A DNA stretch of 64,000 nt from Mantis religiosa. Its lineage: Eukaryota; Arthropoda; Insecta; Mantodea; Mantidae. The stretch lies in assembly GCA_030765055.1 (NCBI GenBank), contig CM060952.1:172756309-172820308 (forward strand), in the 5' to 3' direction. The notes under the pieces are model-generated. The model was not told the DNA's origin and searched no databases. It worked only from the letters and a program-made list of their open reading frames with translations. Numbering within the stretch: the first letter of the stretch is position 1; the number at the start of each line of letters is the position of its first letter. The translations under genes and the position numbers were made by a program. Positions 22,458 to 32,300 of the stretch are shown here, piece after piece.

Positions 22458-25400
22458 TGTCGTCAAAAGGTGAGCATAATTATTGAATAAAATTTCATAA
22501 AAAAGTGATAATGTAGTTACTTACATGTAAATGTGAAATCGTACATGTTGTATTAGAACTTAAAGTGTTAATTATCGCACGTCGTGTAGTATTAGTAATT
22601 GAGAGTGAACGTTGTAGGGTTAATTTTCATGTGTAATATTTACGTACATGTGAATATCGTAGTTCAGTTACGTTATTTCACATGCATGTTAGTTACGTTT
22701 TGTTTGTTACACGTAAAAGTAACGTTGTAGGTGAAAAAAACGTTAATTTATATGTGTAAAACGTACATGTGAATATCGTAGTTCAGTTACGTTATTTTAC
22801 ATGTATATGGTTTACGTTGTGTGTTTTATCATTTATGTAAGGGAGAGAGCATTACGTAAAACAATTACATACTATCTGAATATTGTAGTTACGTGATGAT
22901 AGCAATAGTTGAAATCTCTGTGTAAAATACATAATCATTATGTAAATATTTTCATATGTAAAAGTTACATGCATGTTACGTTCTATGTAAAGTATAGAGT
23001 TTACGTAAAATTGAGAATCATGCATGTAAAAGTTATTAACATGTATGTTATTTCTGTTACCACCTTACATACATGTAAATCAATGTTCCCGTATGTAAAG
23101 TTAATCGAATGTTGTAATTGCTTTTTCAGAAACGCCGACAAGATGCTCCGATAGTGCCACTGGACAACCCTCGATTCAGCAAGATGAAACCCGTCCGAAC
23201 GTGATCCATCCGGAACGATTACAATGTATTCACAGTGAGTCTGCCTTCAAAAACAGATTATGTACCTACGAAATTCACAACTGTGTTAATATACTTGACC
23301 CCGTCATATTCTTAGCAGAATGCAAACCTTTAATTTTGAATGAAATTGATAAGGGCTTAAACATGTATAAATCAGGTCTTAAGATAGGATCCTGTTTATC
23401 CTGTCAATATGTCATAATATCACAAGAGAGCGATAATATTCATACCTTTAACTTTTACAGTAAACTTGAGGTGATATTGCAATCTACAGATAAATCTATA
23501 TGGTATGAAGAGAAGATTGTACAACCTATACTAGATCATATGGATAATTTTGAATCGCGTACCAGTTCAAAAGCTTTATACAGTATTGAGAAATTAACAA
23601 TATATGTGACACAATACGATTCATTGACTGCCGGGATGTATACTGAATTACCCGACTTTATAAAATCGAAGAGAGCTGTTATTAACATTCGTAATACAGA
23701 TAAATATTGCTTTGCATACAGTCTGTTAGCCTCCAAATACCCTGTAGAACGTAACAAGAATCGACCCACATCCTATAAAAGATATGATTTTCTTAAAGAA
23801 TTTAACTTTGAGAATATAACATTCCCCGTGTCATTGAAAGATGTAGAAAAATTCGAGAATCAAAATTCAAATATTTCATTAAAGATATACGGTGTTGAAA
23901 ATAAATCGATTATTCTCTTATATCAACCAAGAGAGATAAAATCACATCATGTTAATCTTTTGTTGTATAAAAGACATTATTGTCTGATAACAGACTTATC
24001 ACGTTTGCTAGGAAAGCAGCTAACTAAACATAATGGGCGAAAATGGTTATGTAACAATTGTAACTTGTATTTCACATCAGAATCACGTTTAGATAGTCAT
24101 AAAAAGAGGTGTATGATGAATCAAATTATCAGAATGCCCGAGGATGGTAAAACAGATCTCGTTGAATTTAACGCATATTCGAAATGTCTAAAAGTTCCAT
24201 TCGTGGTTTATGCAGACATAGAATGTATCTTACGTAAGGTAGATTCGTGTCAAGATGTATCCAGTAAAAGTTGGACACGTACCATTCATAAACATGAAGC
24301 GTATGCAATTGCATTACATTTGGTCTGTAGTTATGATAAAAATTTAACACGTTTCAAATCATTTGAAGGTCCATATGCAATTGAAAATTTTCTTAAAGAA
24401 TTAACGTCAATTGCAAATCAGGTCATTAATATATATGCTACTAAAATTGAAATAAGTATGAGAGATGTGGATGAGCTAGAATATCAAAATGCAACACGAT
24501 GTCACATATGCAAACGTGAATTTCTTAACTCGGGCATAAAGGTTCGTGATCATTGTCAATTGACTGGAAGTTACGTTGGTCCAGCTCATAAGCACTGCAA
24601 TTTAAATAGGAAAATGCCAGGATTCATACCAATATTCTTTCATTGCATGTCAAAATACGATGCTCATTTCATAGTCAAAAAACTAGGTTACGATACGGAA
24701 CCTATCAACTGTATTGCACAAACTTCTGAAAATTACTTATCCTTTAGCAAAAGATATACAAATTCGAATGGAATGAGTATATATCTAAGATTTCTGGATA
24801 GCTATCGTTTTTTGGATTCGAAACTTAGTAACCTTTCGGATATGTTAGAACCAGATGATTTTCATTATACCAATAATACGTATACGAATCCTTTGCATAG
24901 ACAACTGATGAAACGCAAAGGTGTCTTCCCGTACACGTATGTGGATTCTATAGAAAAATTATACGAGAATAGTCTACCATCTAAACATCATTTTGATCAT
25001 GTAAGCGATGAGGATTATAGTCATGCTAGAACGGTATGGAATGAATTCAATGTTAAAAATCTGGGTGAATATTTAAATATATATCTTAAGAGCGATATGT
25101 TAATTTTAACGGACGTGTTTGAACGCTTCCGTGAATTAAGTATCGGTTTGTACGGACTCGACCCGTGTCAGTATTACACACTTCCCGGATTAGCTTATGA
25201 TGCAATGTTAAGAACGACTGGTGTACAGATTTCATTATTAACAGATAAGACTATGTTAGATTTCTTCCAAAAAGGAATACGAGGTGGAATTTGCACTGTA
25301 TCCAAACGGTATGCAAAGGCGAATAACAGATACATGACTAGCTATGATAACACGCAACCAACTAATTATTTAATGTACGTAGACTGCAATTCCTTATATG

Positions 25401-26596
25401 GATATACAATGGAGAATAATAGCTTACCATACACTGATATAAGGTGGCTAACTGATGCTGAAATTAAATCAATAGATTTTATGTCTATTACAAGTGATTC
25501 TGACGTGGGATATGTGTTGGAAGTAGACTTTAAAAATCCACAGGAACTTCATGATATACAAAATGATTTGCCATTATGCCCTTTGAATGAAATCGCGCCA
25601 GGTGATAAGTATACAAAATTGCTAACAACATTGAATGATAAAAATAAATACGTATTACATTATCTCAATTTTCAACAATGTGTTAAACTTGGTTTGATTG
25701 CATCACGTATACATAGAGTAATAGGTTATAAACAATCTAACTGGATAAATCCTTACATTGAACTCAACGCTCGTAAACGTATTGAAGATAAAACGAAATT
25801 TGGCCAAAATCTATAGAAGTTAATGAATAATTGTGTTTATGGAAAATTTATAGAGAATGTAAAGCGTTATAATTCATTTCATTTAGCTACCAGCTGGAAA
25901 CGAGCGCGTAAATTGTTAGCTCGACAGACGTGTATAAGGTACGTGATTTTTTATGAAAATTTAATAGGTATAGAATTGGTCAGAGATGAAATATTGATGA
26001 ATAAGCCAATATACATAGGACAAGCAATCATGGATCTATGCAAACATAAAGTGTATGATTTTTATTATGAAATTCTGAAGAAAAAATTGAAAGATGTAAC
26101 TTTAATCTATACGGACACGGATGCTTTTCTCTTTGAATCTAGCTGCGATATATATGAATTTATGGAAACCAATATACATTTATTCGATACATCGAATTAT
26201 CCAATGGATAATGTGTATGGTATTCCGTTAGCAAATAAGAAAATTTCAGGATTATTCAAGGATGAGCTAGCCGGTAGAGTGATGACTGAATATGTGGGAT
26301 TGAAATCGAAATTATATTGTTATCGATATGATACTGAAGTGATTAAAAAATCAAAAGGTGTAACAAAACATTCGATGAGATTCATAACCTTTGAACAATA
26401 TCTCTCATGTATTACACATCCTGACACGATACATCGAAGCATGCAGACATGTTTCAGAAGTTATAAACATAATGTTCATACCATTGAATCTAATAAGATA
26501 GCTTTAAGTGGTATCGATACAAAACGATACATTCCCGATAATTCATTTTCAACATTAGCATGGGGACATTATGCTATAGAAAATTGTCAAGTGTAA
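22457..26596 (+). pseudogene. pPolB: Protein-primed family B DNA polymerase (pPolB), one in-frame stop
   Basis: This enzyme would replicate the element by protein priming. The proposed first exon, 22457-22469 (ATG plus three codons and one base), is joined over a 660-bp intron (GTGAGC donor at 22470, TTTTTCAG acceptor ending 23129) to a long second exon open from 23130. No ATG precedes the conserved region in exon 2, which favours this model. Counting from 23201, residues about 281-303 form a C2H2-like finger (CNNC..SHKKRC), about 335 is the exonuclease YADIEC, about 433 starts a CHIC..HC zinc-binding block, about 727 is polymerase motif A (DCNSLYGY), and about 970 is motif C (YTDTD). Motif B (NNCVYGK) follows directly after a TAG at 25814-25816. 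The frame is otherwise uninterrupted to TAA at 26594. Total length of about 1150 codons is normal for Polintons. A single nonsense change separates it from an intact frame. Confidence 0.95.
22470..23129 (+). repeat. polB intron filled with ACGTAA / ACATGTAA-type degenerate repeats
   Basis: The intron contains a direct repeat (ACATGTGAATATCGTAGTTC, then AGTTACGTTATTT) at about 22648-22684 and 22770-22806, and many further copies of TTACGT, ACGTAA, CATGTAAA and TACATGTA. The density is much higher than in the rest of the element. Confidence 0.7.
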
Positions 26597-26612
26597 TTTT
26601 TTTTATTTTCTC

Positions 26613-26618
26613 AATAAA
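26613..26618 (+). terminator. Polyadenylation signal of polB
   Basis: AATAAA, 17 bases after the polB stop codon. Confidence 0.7.
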
Positions 26619-26627
26619 GCATAGATT

Positions 26628-26932
26628 CAACTGAGTTAAAAGGTATTACTAGGCACATGGTAATAAAATATTACTGTATTTCAAAAAAACAAAATAATTG
26701 AGTTTCAAGTATAATTGTAAAGTGTGTTACAACTGAGTTAAAAGGTATTACTAGGCACATGATAATAACATATTACTGTATTTCAAAAAAAAAAAATAAT
26801 TGAGTTTCAAGTATAATTGTAAAGTGTATTACAACTGAGTTAAAAGGTATTACTAGGCACATGATAATAACATATTACTGTATTTCAAAAAACGAAATAA
26901 TTGAGTTTCAAGTATAATTGTAAAGTGTGTTA
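26628..26932. repeat. Three tandem copies of a 102-bp unit
   Basis: Copies start at 26628, 26730 and 26832 with CAACTGAGTTAAAAGGTATT. They are almost identical and lie between the convergent 3' ends of polB and integrase. Confidence 0.95.
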
Positions 26933-27079
26933 CTAATTACATGATAATAACATATTTACTTCATTTGAAAGATAAACGTGTTTCTTTTTTTATGTTTACG
27001 TTAGGGGGGGAAGGAATATTTTTTCCTATTCATGTCGTTTTGAAATGTTAGATAGCAGAAATCAATGTAACCTTATTGA

Positions 27080-27530
27080 TCTCTACAATTAAATGTTAAT
27101 TCAACTATAATCATGTATGATTTTTATTAAAATATATTTACTAATTATATCAAAATGTTATTATCATGTCTCCGTTAAGGGGAGAGGGGGGATTTATATA
27201 TAATCAATGTGAACTAGCATGTACATTATGTTAAAGGCTCTTATTTCAACTATAATCATGTATGATATTTGTTTAACGTATATTACTAATTACATCAAAT
27301 TGTAATTATCATGTTTACGTTAAGGGGAGGTGAATTTATATATACTCAATGTGAACTAGCATGTACGTTATGTTAAAATCTCTACAATTAAATGTTAATT
27401 CAACTATAATAATGTATGATTTTTTTTAAAAAAAAAGTATAAAAGTGTTATTATCATGTTTAAGTTAAGGAGATGTGAATTTATATATAATCAATGTGAA
27501 CTAGCATGAACGTTATGTTACAGAAGATAT
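27080..27530. repeat. Three ~150-bp diverged tandem copies
   Basis: Copies are anchored on CAACTATAATCATGTATG-like blocks at 27102, 27247 and 27401, each followed by TTATCATGT..TTAAGG and AATGTGAACTAGCATG. They are more diverged than the adjacent 102-bp array. Confidence 0.85.
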
Positions 27531-27584
27531 CAGGAATCAATGTGAAAAAAAATAAAACACAATATATCATTAAAATTATATTTC

Positions 27585-27590
27585 TTTATT
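27585..27590 (-). terminator. Polyadenylation signal of integrase
   Basis: AATAAA on the - strand, about 20 bases past the integrase stop codon. Confidence 0.65.
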
Positions 27591-27610
27591 GAGTTGTGTG
27601 TTTTTTTTAT

Positions 27611-28524
27611 TTATACATTGTCCACCTCATTAATCCATTCACGGGTAGGAAATCCTAACCATTTCATCAGAATCCTATCACCACGTCGTCTGATAATCCT
27701 TTCAACTAAATACGTGTCTGGATATTGAGTTTTCTGTAATTCATAACCGTAGAATGCTCCTTCAATCAGTTTACCCTCCAGATCCTCGATGAGATAAGTC
27801 AATGGATGTGTCCTTTGCACTGTACGTATCCTAAAGACTTCAACACTCCAATTTGGTAGATAACTTTTCTCCATAACAACTTTATGCTTAGAAATCCTCA
27901 CGTAGTCACCAACACGATGAAGTCTAGATCTTCGCTTCTCACGCAGACTTCTATCATATTTGTACACACTGAGGAGAGAATTATCACGAACTTCTACAGG
28001 CTTCATACGAATCGTTCGATGGAAAGTATTATTGTATGTATGAATAATTCTAGGTAGTATGTTTATCCATTGATGTGAGCCTTGAACAATAAATTCCTTA
28101 TGCAAATTCATTTTGATCGTTCTTATTAAACGTTCCACTGCAGCAGCCTTAACGTGAGTGAATGTACTGTAATGATTAATAGTATTACGATTCATTAGTT
28201 CGCGGAAATGTTTATTGAAAACTCCCTTCCATTATCAGATTGAACATTCTTCGGAAACGATTCCATTTCATTCAATATCTCCTCCATAGCAGTCGAAACG
28301 TTAATACCACTTTTATCACATAATGGTCGTGCATAAGCCATCTTGGAATAAAAATTGCATGCAAGAAGAATATACTTATAATTCCTATTGTCTCTTGCAT
28401 AATTAGACATGTCCATAAGATCTATTTGTACTAAATAGTTCATTCCTTTGCTTATGATCTTACGACGCAAAAATCGTCTTCTAGCTGGTGCATGTAACTC
28501 GGTTGCAATGCGACGTTTTATCAT
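27611..28524 (-). pseudogene. INT: Retroviral-type integrase with chromodomain (frameshifted)
   Basis: This enzyme inserts the element into host DNA and makes the 6-bp duplication. The first frame (28524-28195) begins just before the catalytic core and holds the first Asp in QIDLMDM (residue about 35) and the second in QSDNGREF (about 98). The frame then shifts near 28200-28225. The second frame (28195-27611) holds INHYST, the catalytic Glu in VERLIRTIK, and a C-terminal chromodomain: YLVERIIRRRGDRILMKWLG...WINEVDNV. All three D,D,E residues are present, but in two frames. The ATG overlaps the stop codon of the upstream gene by four bases (ATGA, 28521-28524). No N-terminal zinc-binding domain is seen in this frame; it may never have been part of it. 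Confidence 0.93.
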
Positions 28525-29282
28525 GCTATAATTTTTGATGTTTTAAGTTCTGTAATAATTTCTTCTATCTCGGGTGAGTGATTCAAATTACCTGCATCCC
28601 TCGATGCAACTAATAATCTTAATCTGTTTATTATTTCATTCGGATCGTTCCAGTAGACGTAATCTAATTTTCTCTGCGGTATATGTTCTTTCCAACGTAA
28701 ACCAAATCCAGTTCGATTACTAACAAGGTCACGAATGGTATGACGATACTTGAACCCTCGATTTGCTCTTAAACGACCATCTCTTGAGTAGCCGTGTCTG
28801 TAAACTTGAGTATTCTGTAAGATTTGTGAATACACGTCTAAATCATCATCTGTGTACGATGCCTTGCGAGGTAAACGTTTAAATAATAATTCATATAAGG
28901 CTGCTGTGGGTTCATACGCTTCTGTCCCTATCTGAATACCAACAGATTTAAACACAACTGTCTTGTTACCCAATTTATACTCATTATCCTCGTAACGTAT
29001 GCCGTAAGTATTGTCCATGTCACTCGAACTAGCAGTTCGAACCTTGTGTAGATACTTTGACACGAGATCAGATCCGTTAGCATCATCTGTAGTTTCGTCG
29101 TCGTCGTCATCGTCTTGGTGTGCTTTCGCTATTACTTTCAATGGTTCGGTTACAGGTTGAAGAACTTCAGACATGACTCGTTGCGTTTCGAATTTCATTC
29201 CTTTGAGAGAACGTAACTTTTCTCATATTGCCCTACTGTGACGGGCAATGGATTCCTTAAGTGTTATAGCTTCAGCATCCAT
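28521..29282 (-). pseudogene. Conserved Polinton protein of unknown function (possibly DUF8207-like), premature stop
   Basis: The frame opens at ATG 29282-29280, meets an in-frame TGA at codon 20 (29225-29223), and continues open to 28521. After the stop come a coiled, charged N-terminus (EPLKVIAKAHQ), an Asp-rich run (DDDDDDETTDD), then a globular part with DNTYGIRYEDNEYKLGNKTV, YEPTAALYELLFKRLP, YTDDDLDVYSQIL and a C-terminal YVYWNDPNEIINRLRLL. This layout recurs next to integrase in arthropod Polintons, and I believe it is the family now called DUF8207, but I cannot check that. Function unknown. Translation of integrase may be coupled to it by the ATGA overlap. Confidence 0.8.
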
Positions 29283-29300
29283 ATCGAAATGAATGTATAA

Positions 29301-30369
29301 TTAATCAGCTACTGCTAATTTATATGAAACTATCAGTTCTATACTTAATATATGACCATCTTTAGAACGTCCGACTGGCGCTGTAAACGATAGAATATCG
29401 CCAGTTTCAACTTTTACAGGATATCTTTCAACTAATCTTCCGTTTATTGCAAACAATGTATCATTTACAGCATGCGGATGTACCGATGATACAATAGAAC
29501 ACGAGAGTACACTTCCATTTCCAGGAACTTTATAGTATTCGAGTCCCGATGTTAACGCATACCTTAAAGAGGGACCTCGAAACGGACGTGTTTGCAATGA
29601 AATTATGAGTTGTGCTTTCAATTGTTGTAACATAGTGTTTACAACATTTCTCATTCGTGTTTTCATAGTATGAATATCGTTATTTATAGTGATTAGTTTA
29701 TTATCAAGTTCCGTTTGTCGTGCGGTTAATTCTTTCAATTCTTTTTTTACAGCTGTGGTAATAGTCTCGCTAGCGTAGGTGATTGTTCTAGTTAACTGAC
29801 CTTGTAATTCATTCTGTTTCCGTGTAATAGTATCGGCAATGTTTGTTATAGTCTCAGTTAAACCCGTTTGCAATTCATTGTGTTTCTGTATAAAGAAATG
29901 ATTAACATAACTCATGTTGACTGCATCACTATCGTCTATCGGATCGGCTAAATCCTTCAATCTCTTCATTCGAAATGATGGAGTTTTATTAGAGTCGTGA
30001 ATTGGAATCCTATCATCTACATATTTTTATTAGGAACGTCGTGTTCGTGAAGGGGTTCCAACAGCGTTTTCATTCTTATACCATCTATAATGACATTATT
30101 TTCGGAATCACGTTTAAATGCATATTTACTTAAGTACTCCATTAAATTGTTGTATTGGATGTCGAGCGATTTTTGTATGTGAGCCCTAAGCATAGCTTCA
30201 AACTCGCCCATACGCTGATACGATGTCTGCTCGCTGAAGATCTGCATTCGATTCTCGACGTCAGCCGTATGCGTATCCACATAACGTTTAGTCGATGCAT
30301 CGTCACCTTCTTCAGGGTCGTGAATATTGCACAATCGCTTTCCCTTGAATCAATAGTTTCCCGATCCAT
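29301..30369 (-). pseudogene. Fibre-like coiled-coil structural protein with tail-fibre anchor repeats (two frameshifts)
   Basis: Three frames follow each other. ATG 30369 opens a short frame that goes out of phase near 30340-30350. The next frame, to 30017, contains HDPEEGDDASTKRYVD. A further shift near 30020 leads into a frame with KYVDDRIP and then, at the ATG 29969, LADPIDDSDAVNMSYV. So the D-[AV]-x-x-x-x-YV-[DN] motif, seen in many phage and viral tail fibres, occurs three times. A long coiled coil follows (about residues 30-120 of the last frame, rich in T, I, L, K and E heptads). The C-terminus is beta-rich and Gly-containing (SLRYALTSGLEYYKVPGNGS...FAINGRLVE). Inference: a trimeric fibre or spike with a C-terminal head. 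It could also be an internal scaffold. Confidence 0.65.
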
Positions 30370-30465
30370 CTCTAGTTATGATATATTGATTGAACACAGC
30401 CCTAGAGGGTATGATTCTTCGGGATCCGAACCTGTCGATACTCATTGCTTAAGTGATGGATTATT
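30370..30465. other. Spacer between fibre-like gene and ATPase
   Basis: Short non-coding gap between two co-directional - strand genes. Confidence 0.5.
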
Positions 30466-31158
30466 CTATTTATTCATTCTGATAAAGCGATCAAAACCGT
30501 GACGGTACCGTCCCTCGGTCAATGGATATTCTGGTACTATAACAACAAAGGATCGTTCATCACTCTCCCATATATGTTTATACATATTCTTAAATTCATC
30601 ATAGGACATATTGGTATTTACATAATCTTCGTATATATGTTTTAAATCGAGATTATCCTGTCTAAAGAATATAATCATATTTGCATTATCTCTAATTAAA
30701 TGTTTAGGTACTTTAGCATATGATTGTGCTAAATATATAGCATCGACATTACGATGTCTACCCATACTGTAATATGAAGCTATCTTACATTGTTTTTCAT
30801 TTATCACATCATCAAATACGAATATCGAATTTTCTCTAGCATCCGACGTTTGAATCACTTTTTCACCAACATCGAACGTAAATACACCTATATCGGGTAT
30901 AGTTTTCAGTAACCTGAGTAAATATCGATATTTAGGTTGTTGCAACGATTTCGAGTATGTGTAGAGGTTTTCGAATCTCAGACCATTCTCGTGAATAAGC
31001 AGGTTGAGTAAAACATTCGTTTTTCCAGCATTTGAACTGCCCAGTATGAGCGCTCTAACGTTACTCGGAAACAACGTACCGTGTCGTCCTTTGCGAATGT
31101 CATCCTCGAAATCTAACACCTGTATGGGTAGCGTACACTTTTGCTTTACTATCTCCAT
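30466..31158 (-). CDS. ATP: FtsK/HerA-type genome-packaging ATPase
   Basis: An intact 230-codon frame. The motor is expected to pump the element's DNA into its capsid. Walker A is GSSNAGKT (residues 40-47), Walker B is IFVFDD (112-117), and IYLAQSYAKVP with FFRQD follows as the sensor region. Length and motif spacing match the A32-like/FtsK-HerA ATPases of Polintons, adenovirus-like and giant viruses. The ATG at 31158 faces the divergent phospholipase gene across a 150-bp intergenic region with two repeated TATA-containing boxes. No lesion seen. Confidence 0.95.
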   Translation of the reverse strand: MEIVKQKCTLPIQVLDFEDDIRKGRHGTLFPSNVRALILGSSNAGKTNVLLNLLIHENGLRFENLYTYSKSLQQPKYRYLLRLLKTIPDIGVFTFDVGEKVIQTSDARENSIFVFDDVINEKQCKIASYYSMGRHRNVDAIYLAQSYAKVPKHLIRDNANMIIFFRQDNLDLKHIYEDYVNTNMSYDEFKNMYKHIWESDERSFVVIVPEYPLTEGRYRHGFDRFIRMNK

Positions 31159-31166
31159 ATCGCGAC

Positions 31167-31302
31167 TAATACTTATAAAGCATAAGTTTTGCCTTTTATT
31201 TCGTTCGTGATAAGGGCAATCTATGTAATTACTGGAATCAAGCCAATCGTCATAGGAATCGTATACTTATAAAGCGCACGTTTTGCCTTTTTTATTTCAT
31301 AG
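31167..31302. promoter_or_regulatory. Divergent promoter with a repeated ~40-bp box
   Basis: The block TACTTATAAAGC..A.GTTTTGCCTTTTTT occurs at about 31171-31205 and 31265-31300. CTTATAAAG is nearly palindromic and so offers a TATA-like core in both directions. The right copy lies about 40 bases before the phospholipase ATG; the left copy is 10-45 bases before the ATPase ATG. Confidence 0.6.
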
Positions 31303-31308
31303 TGAGAC

Positions 31309-31902
31309 ATGCGCTCTACACGTGCACGCAAAGGTTCGGGAATTCTTAATTCCTTGATTAATTCATTACCATTTGAGGCACATTTACCGGGTTATCGTTT
31401 CTGCGGTCCCGGAACGAAACTACATAAACGCTTGCAGAGAGGTGACTTACCGGTGAACGGGTTAGATTCAGCGTGTCTCGATCACGATCGGGCTTACGCA
31501 GAGAGTACTGATACAGAATCTCGTCGTCTAGCCGATAAGGTGTTGGTAGAGAAAGCTTGGAGACGTGTAAAGTCTGCCGACGCTTCTTTGGGCGAACGAC
31601 TTGCAGCTCGACTTGTGACTACACTTATGAAGGGTAAATTGGCAGCGGGCGCTGGCATGCGTAAACGTCGCAACAAGAGAGGTGGTTTCTTACCTTTGCT
31701 ACCACTTTTAGCAGCTCTAGGTGCAGCAGGTGGTCTAGCTGGAGGTGCTGCTCAGATTGCTACGGCTGTCAATAAGAAACGTTCGGATGCGAAACAACTT
31801 GCGGAATTAACACGTCACAACGAGCGCATGGAATCTTTGGCTCAGGGCAAAGGTCTTCGCCGTAAGAGACGTCGTAAGGGTAGAGGATTGTATCTTCGAT
31901 AA
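31309..31902 (+). CDS. Phospholipase A2-domain virion protein
   Basis: An intact 197-codon frame. Residues 29-36 (YRFCGPGT) match the calcium-binding loop, and residues 52-63 (LDSACLDHDRAY) carry the catalytic His59-Asp60 pair of the secreted-type phospholipase A2 fold, in the compact form known from parvoviral capsid N-termini. A hydrophobic Gly/Ala/Leu stretch (about 125-155) follows, and then a very basic tail (RRKRRRKGR). Inference: a minor virion protein that disrupts endosomal membranes during entry, with the basic tail binding DNA. The helix could also be a membrane-lytic peptide. It is first of four + strand morphogenesis genes; the protease frame follows at once. Confidence 0.88.
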   Translation: MRSTRARKGSGILNSLINSLPFEAHLPGYRFCGPGTKLHKRLQRGDLPVNGLDSACLDHDRAYAESTDTESRRLADKVLVEKAWRRVKSADASLGERLAARLVTTLMKGKLAAGAGMRKRRNKRGGFLPLLPLLAALGAAGGLAGGAAQIATAVNKKRSDAKQLAELTRHNERMESLAQGKGLRRKRRRKGRGLYLR

Positions 31903-31934
31903 AAAAACTCGGGGCGAGGCCTATATTTATCCCG

Positions 31935-32300
31935 GAAAAAGCCCTGAGTGCTACCGAGATCGATTCGTATGCACGACGTCTACACATTCCACATTTTAGA
32001 GGTGTCTACATGATCGATAAACTCCCTCCACGTCCTCGATACTATGAGAGAATAGTAGTGAATCTGGATACATCAAATAATCCTGGTACACATTGGATTG
32101 CTGTACGTAAGGATGGTGACGTTGCCTACTACTTTGACAGTTTCGGCGATCTGAGACCTCCGGAAGAGATAGAAACATACCTTTCGGGTGTCAAGCTCCT
32201 ATATAATACGACGAGATTTCAAGAATTCGATTCTGTGATTTGCGGTCACTTGTGCCTTCAGTTTCTCCTCGATGAGTTACACGATCACCGTGAGTGGTAG
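31935..32300 (+). pseudogene. PRO: Adenovirus-type (Ulp1/C5-like) cysteine protease; start codon not found
   Basis: It would process capsid proteins. From the ATG at 32010, His28 (GTHWIAV), Asp43 (YYFDSFGD), Gln71 and Cys78 (SVICGHLC) form the expected catalytic set. Similarity to the family clearly begins earlier, with ATEIDSYARRLHIPHFRGVY from about 31950. This frame is open back to 31884 but contains no ATG, so the true start is lost, lies in another frame, or comes from splicing. The stop at 32298-32300 lies 29 bases inside the next gene, whose ATG is at 32272. Confidence 0.88.

Noticed and set aside
25814..25816. polB TAG as a programmed readthrough or reassigned codon
   Set aside because: Other genes of the element also carry TGA or TAA stops and frameshifts, so ordinary decay is simpler.
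26628..27530. CRISPR-like array
   Set aside because: The repeats are whole 102-bp or ~150-bp tandem units without unique spacers, in a eukaryotic transposon.
30142..30502. Overlapping frames on both strands (30142-30369 - and 30155-30502 +) as separate genes
   Set aside because: The - frame only provides the first codons of the fibre-like gene before a shift; the + frame is its antisense shadow.
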